Source: Desulfuromonadales bacterium
GTDB taxonomy: Bacteria; Desulfobacterota; Desulfuromonadia; Geobacterales; Pseudopelobacteraceae
NCBI GenBank assembly: GCA_015688915.1
Contig: JAATGX010000153.1
Span: 1-6,247 of the forward strand
DNA length: 6,247 bases
Reading direction: 5' to 3'
Shown: one piece after another, positions 6,236 to 6,247 of the stretch
Numbering within the stretch: position 1 is the first letter of the stretch
How the letters are laid out: each line of letters begins with the position of its first letter
The notes under the pieces: generated by a model
Told to the model about the DNA's origin: nothing
The model's database searches: none
What the model saw: the letters and a program-made list of their open reading frames with translations, nothing else
Program-made: the position numbers and the translations under genes

Positions 6236-6247
6236 TGCCACGGAGAC
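6236..6247 (+). repeat. Start of a fourth family A palindrome, cut by the window edge
   Basis: TGCCACGGAGAC begins 12 nt after the flxB stop and is identical to the first 12 bases of copy 3. Only this left end is visible, so the element's length is unknown, but its placement after a stop codon repeats the pattern seen at the earlier junctions. Confidence 0.65.

Noticed and set aside
5084..6241. A 385-codon reverse-strand open frame opposite the flxB-type gene
   Set aside because: It is the complementary shadow of an iron-sulfur protein with intact motifs, runs through the palindromic repeat, and has no identifiable domain.

Overview
The window looks like a piece of a chromosome from a strictly anaerobic, GC-rich bacterium. 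Its gene content (HdrA, HdrB, an MvhD/FlxD-type protein and two multi-cluster ferredoxin-like subunits) and its palindromic intergenic repeats best fit a Geobacter/Pelobacter-type member of the Desulfuromonadia. That assignment is inferred from general familiarity, not from a search. All genes read on the + strand, and nearly all the long reverse-strand open frames are GC-rich shadows.

Layout: a 5'-truncated hdrB (1-777); a single-domain CheY-like response regulator (789-1193), 11 nt downstream with its Shine-Dalgarno overlapping the hdrB stop; full-length hdrA (1368-3365); an mvhD/flxD-type gene (3482-3982); an iron-sulfur subunit of flxC type (4129-5049); and a second iron-sulfur subunit of flxB / AsrA / sulfhydrogenase-beta type (5219-6223). 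The window ends 24 nt after the last stop. By analogy with known flx-hdr clusters, hdrC is expected upstream and the FAD/NAD-binding flxA downstream; neither is visible.

Together the genes resemble the HdrABC-FlxABCD module, a soluble flavin-based electron-bifurcating complex. In that model FlxA/B/C take electrons from NADH, FlxD passes them to the HdrA flavin, and HdrA splits them between a low-potential acceptor such as ferredoxin and a disulfide reduced at HdrB. In Desulfovibrio the proposed disulfide substrate is DsrC. The substrate here cannot be read from the sequence.

The non-coding part is the more unusual half. From the end of the response regulator on, every gene junction (about 116 to 174 nt) is filled by a long imperfect palindrome. 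Three full copies and one copy cut by the window edge belong to one family with TGCCACRGAGAC...GTCTCTGTGGCA ends. They lie in the same apparent orientation, and the three full copies stop 15-19 nt before the next start codon, just in front of its Shine-Dalgarno. The hdrA-flxD junction instead carries an unrelated GC-rich double-hairpin repeat. I see no convincing promoter, intrinsic terminator, tRNA, rRNA, CRISPR array or transposase. The repeats with fixed placement, the regulator between hdrB and hdrA, and the similar architecture of the two ferredoxin-like subunits are the points most worth following up.
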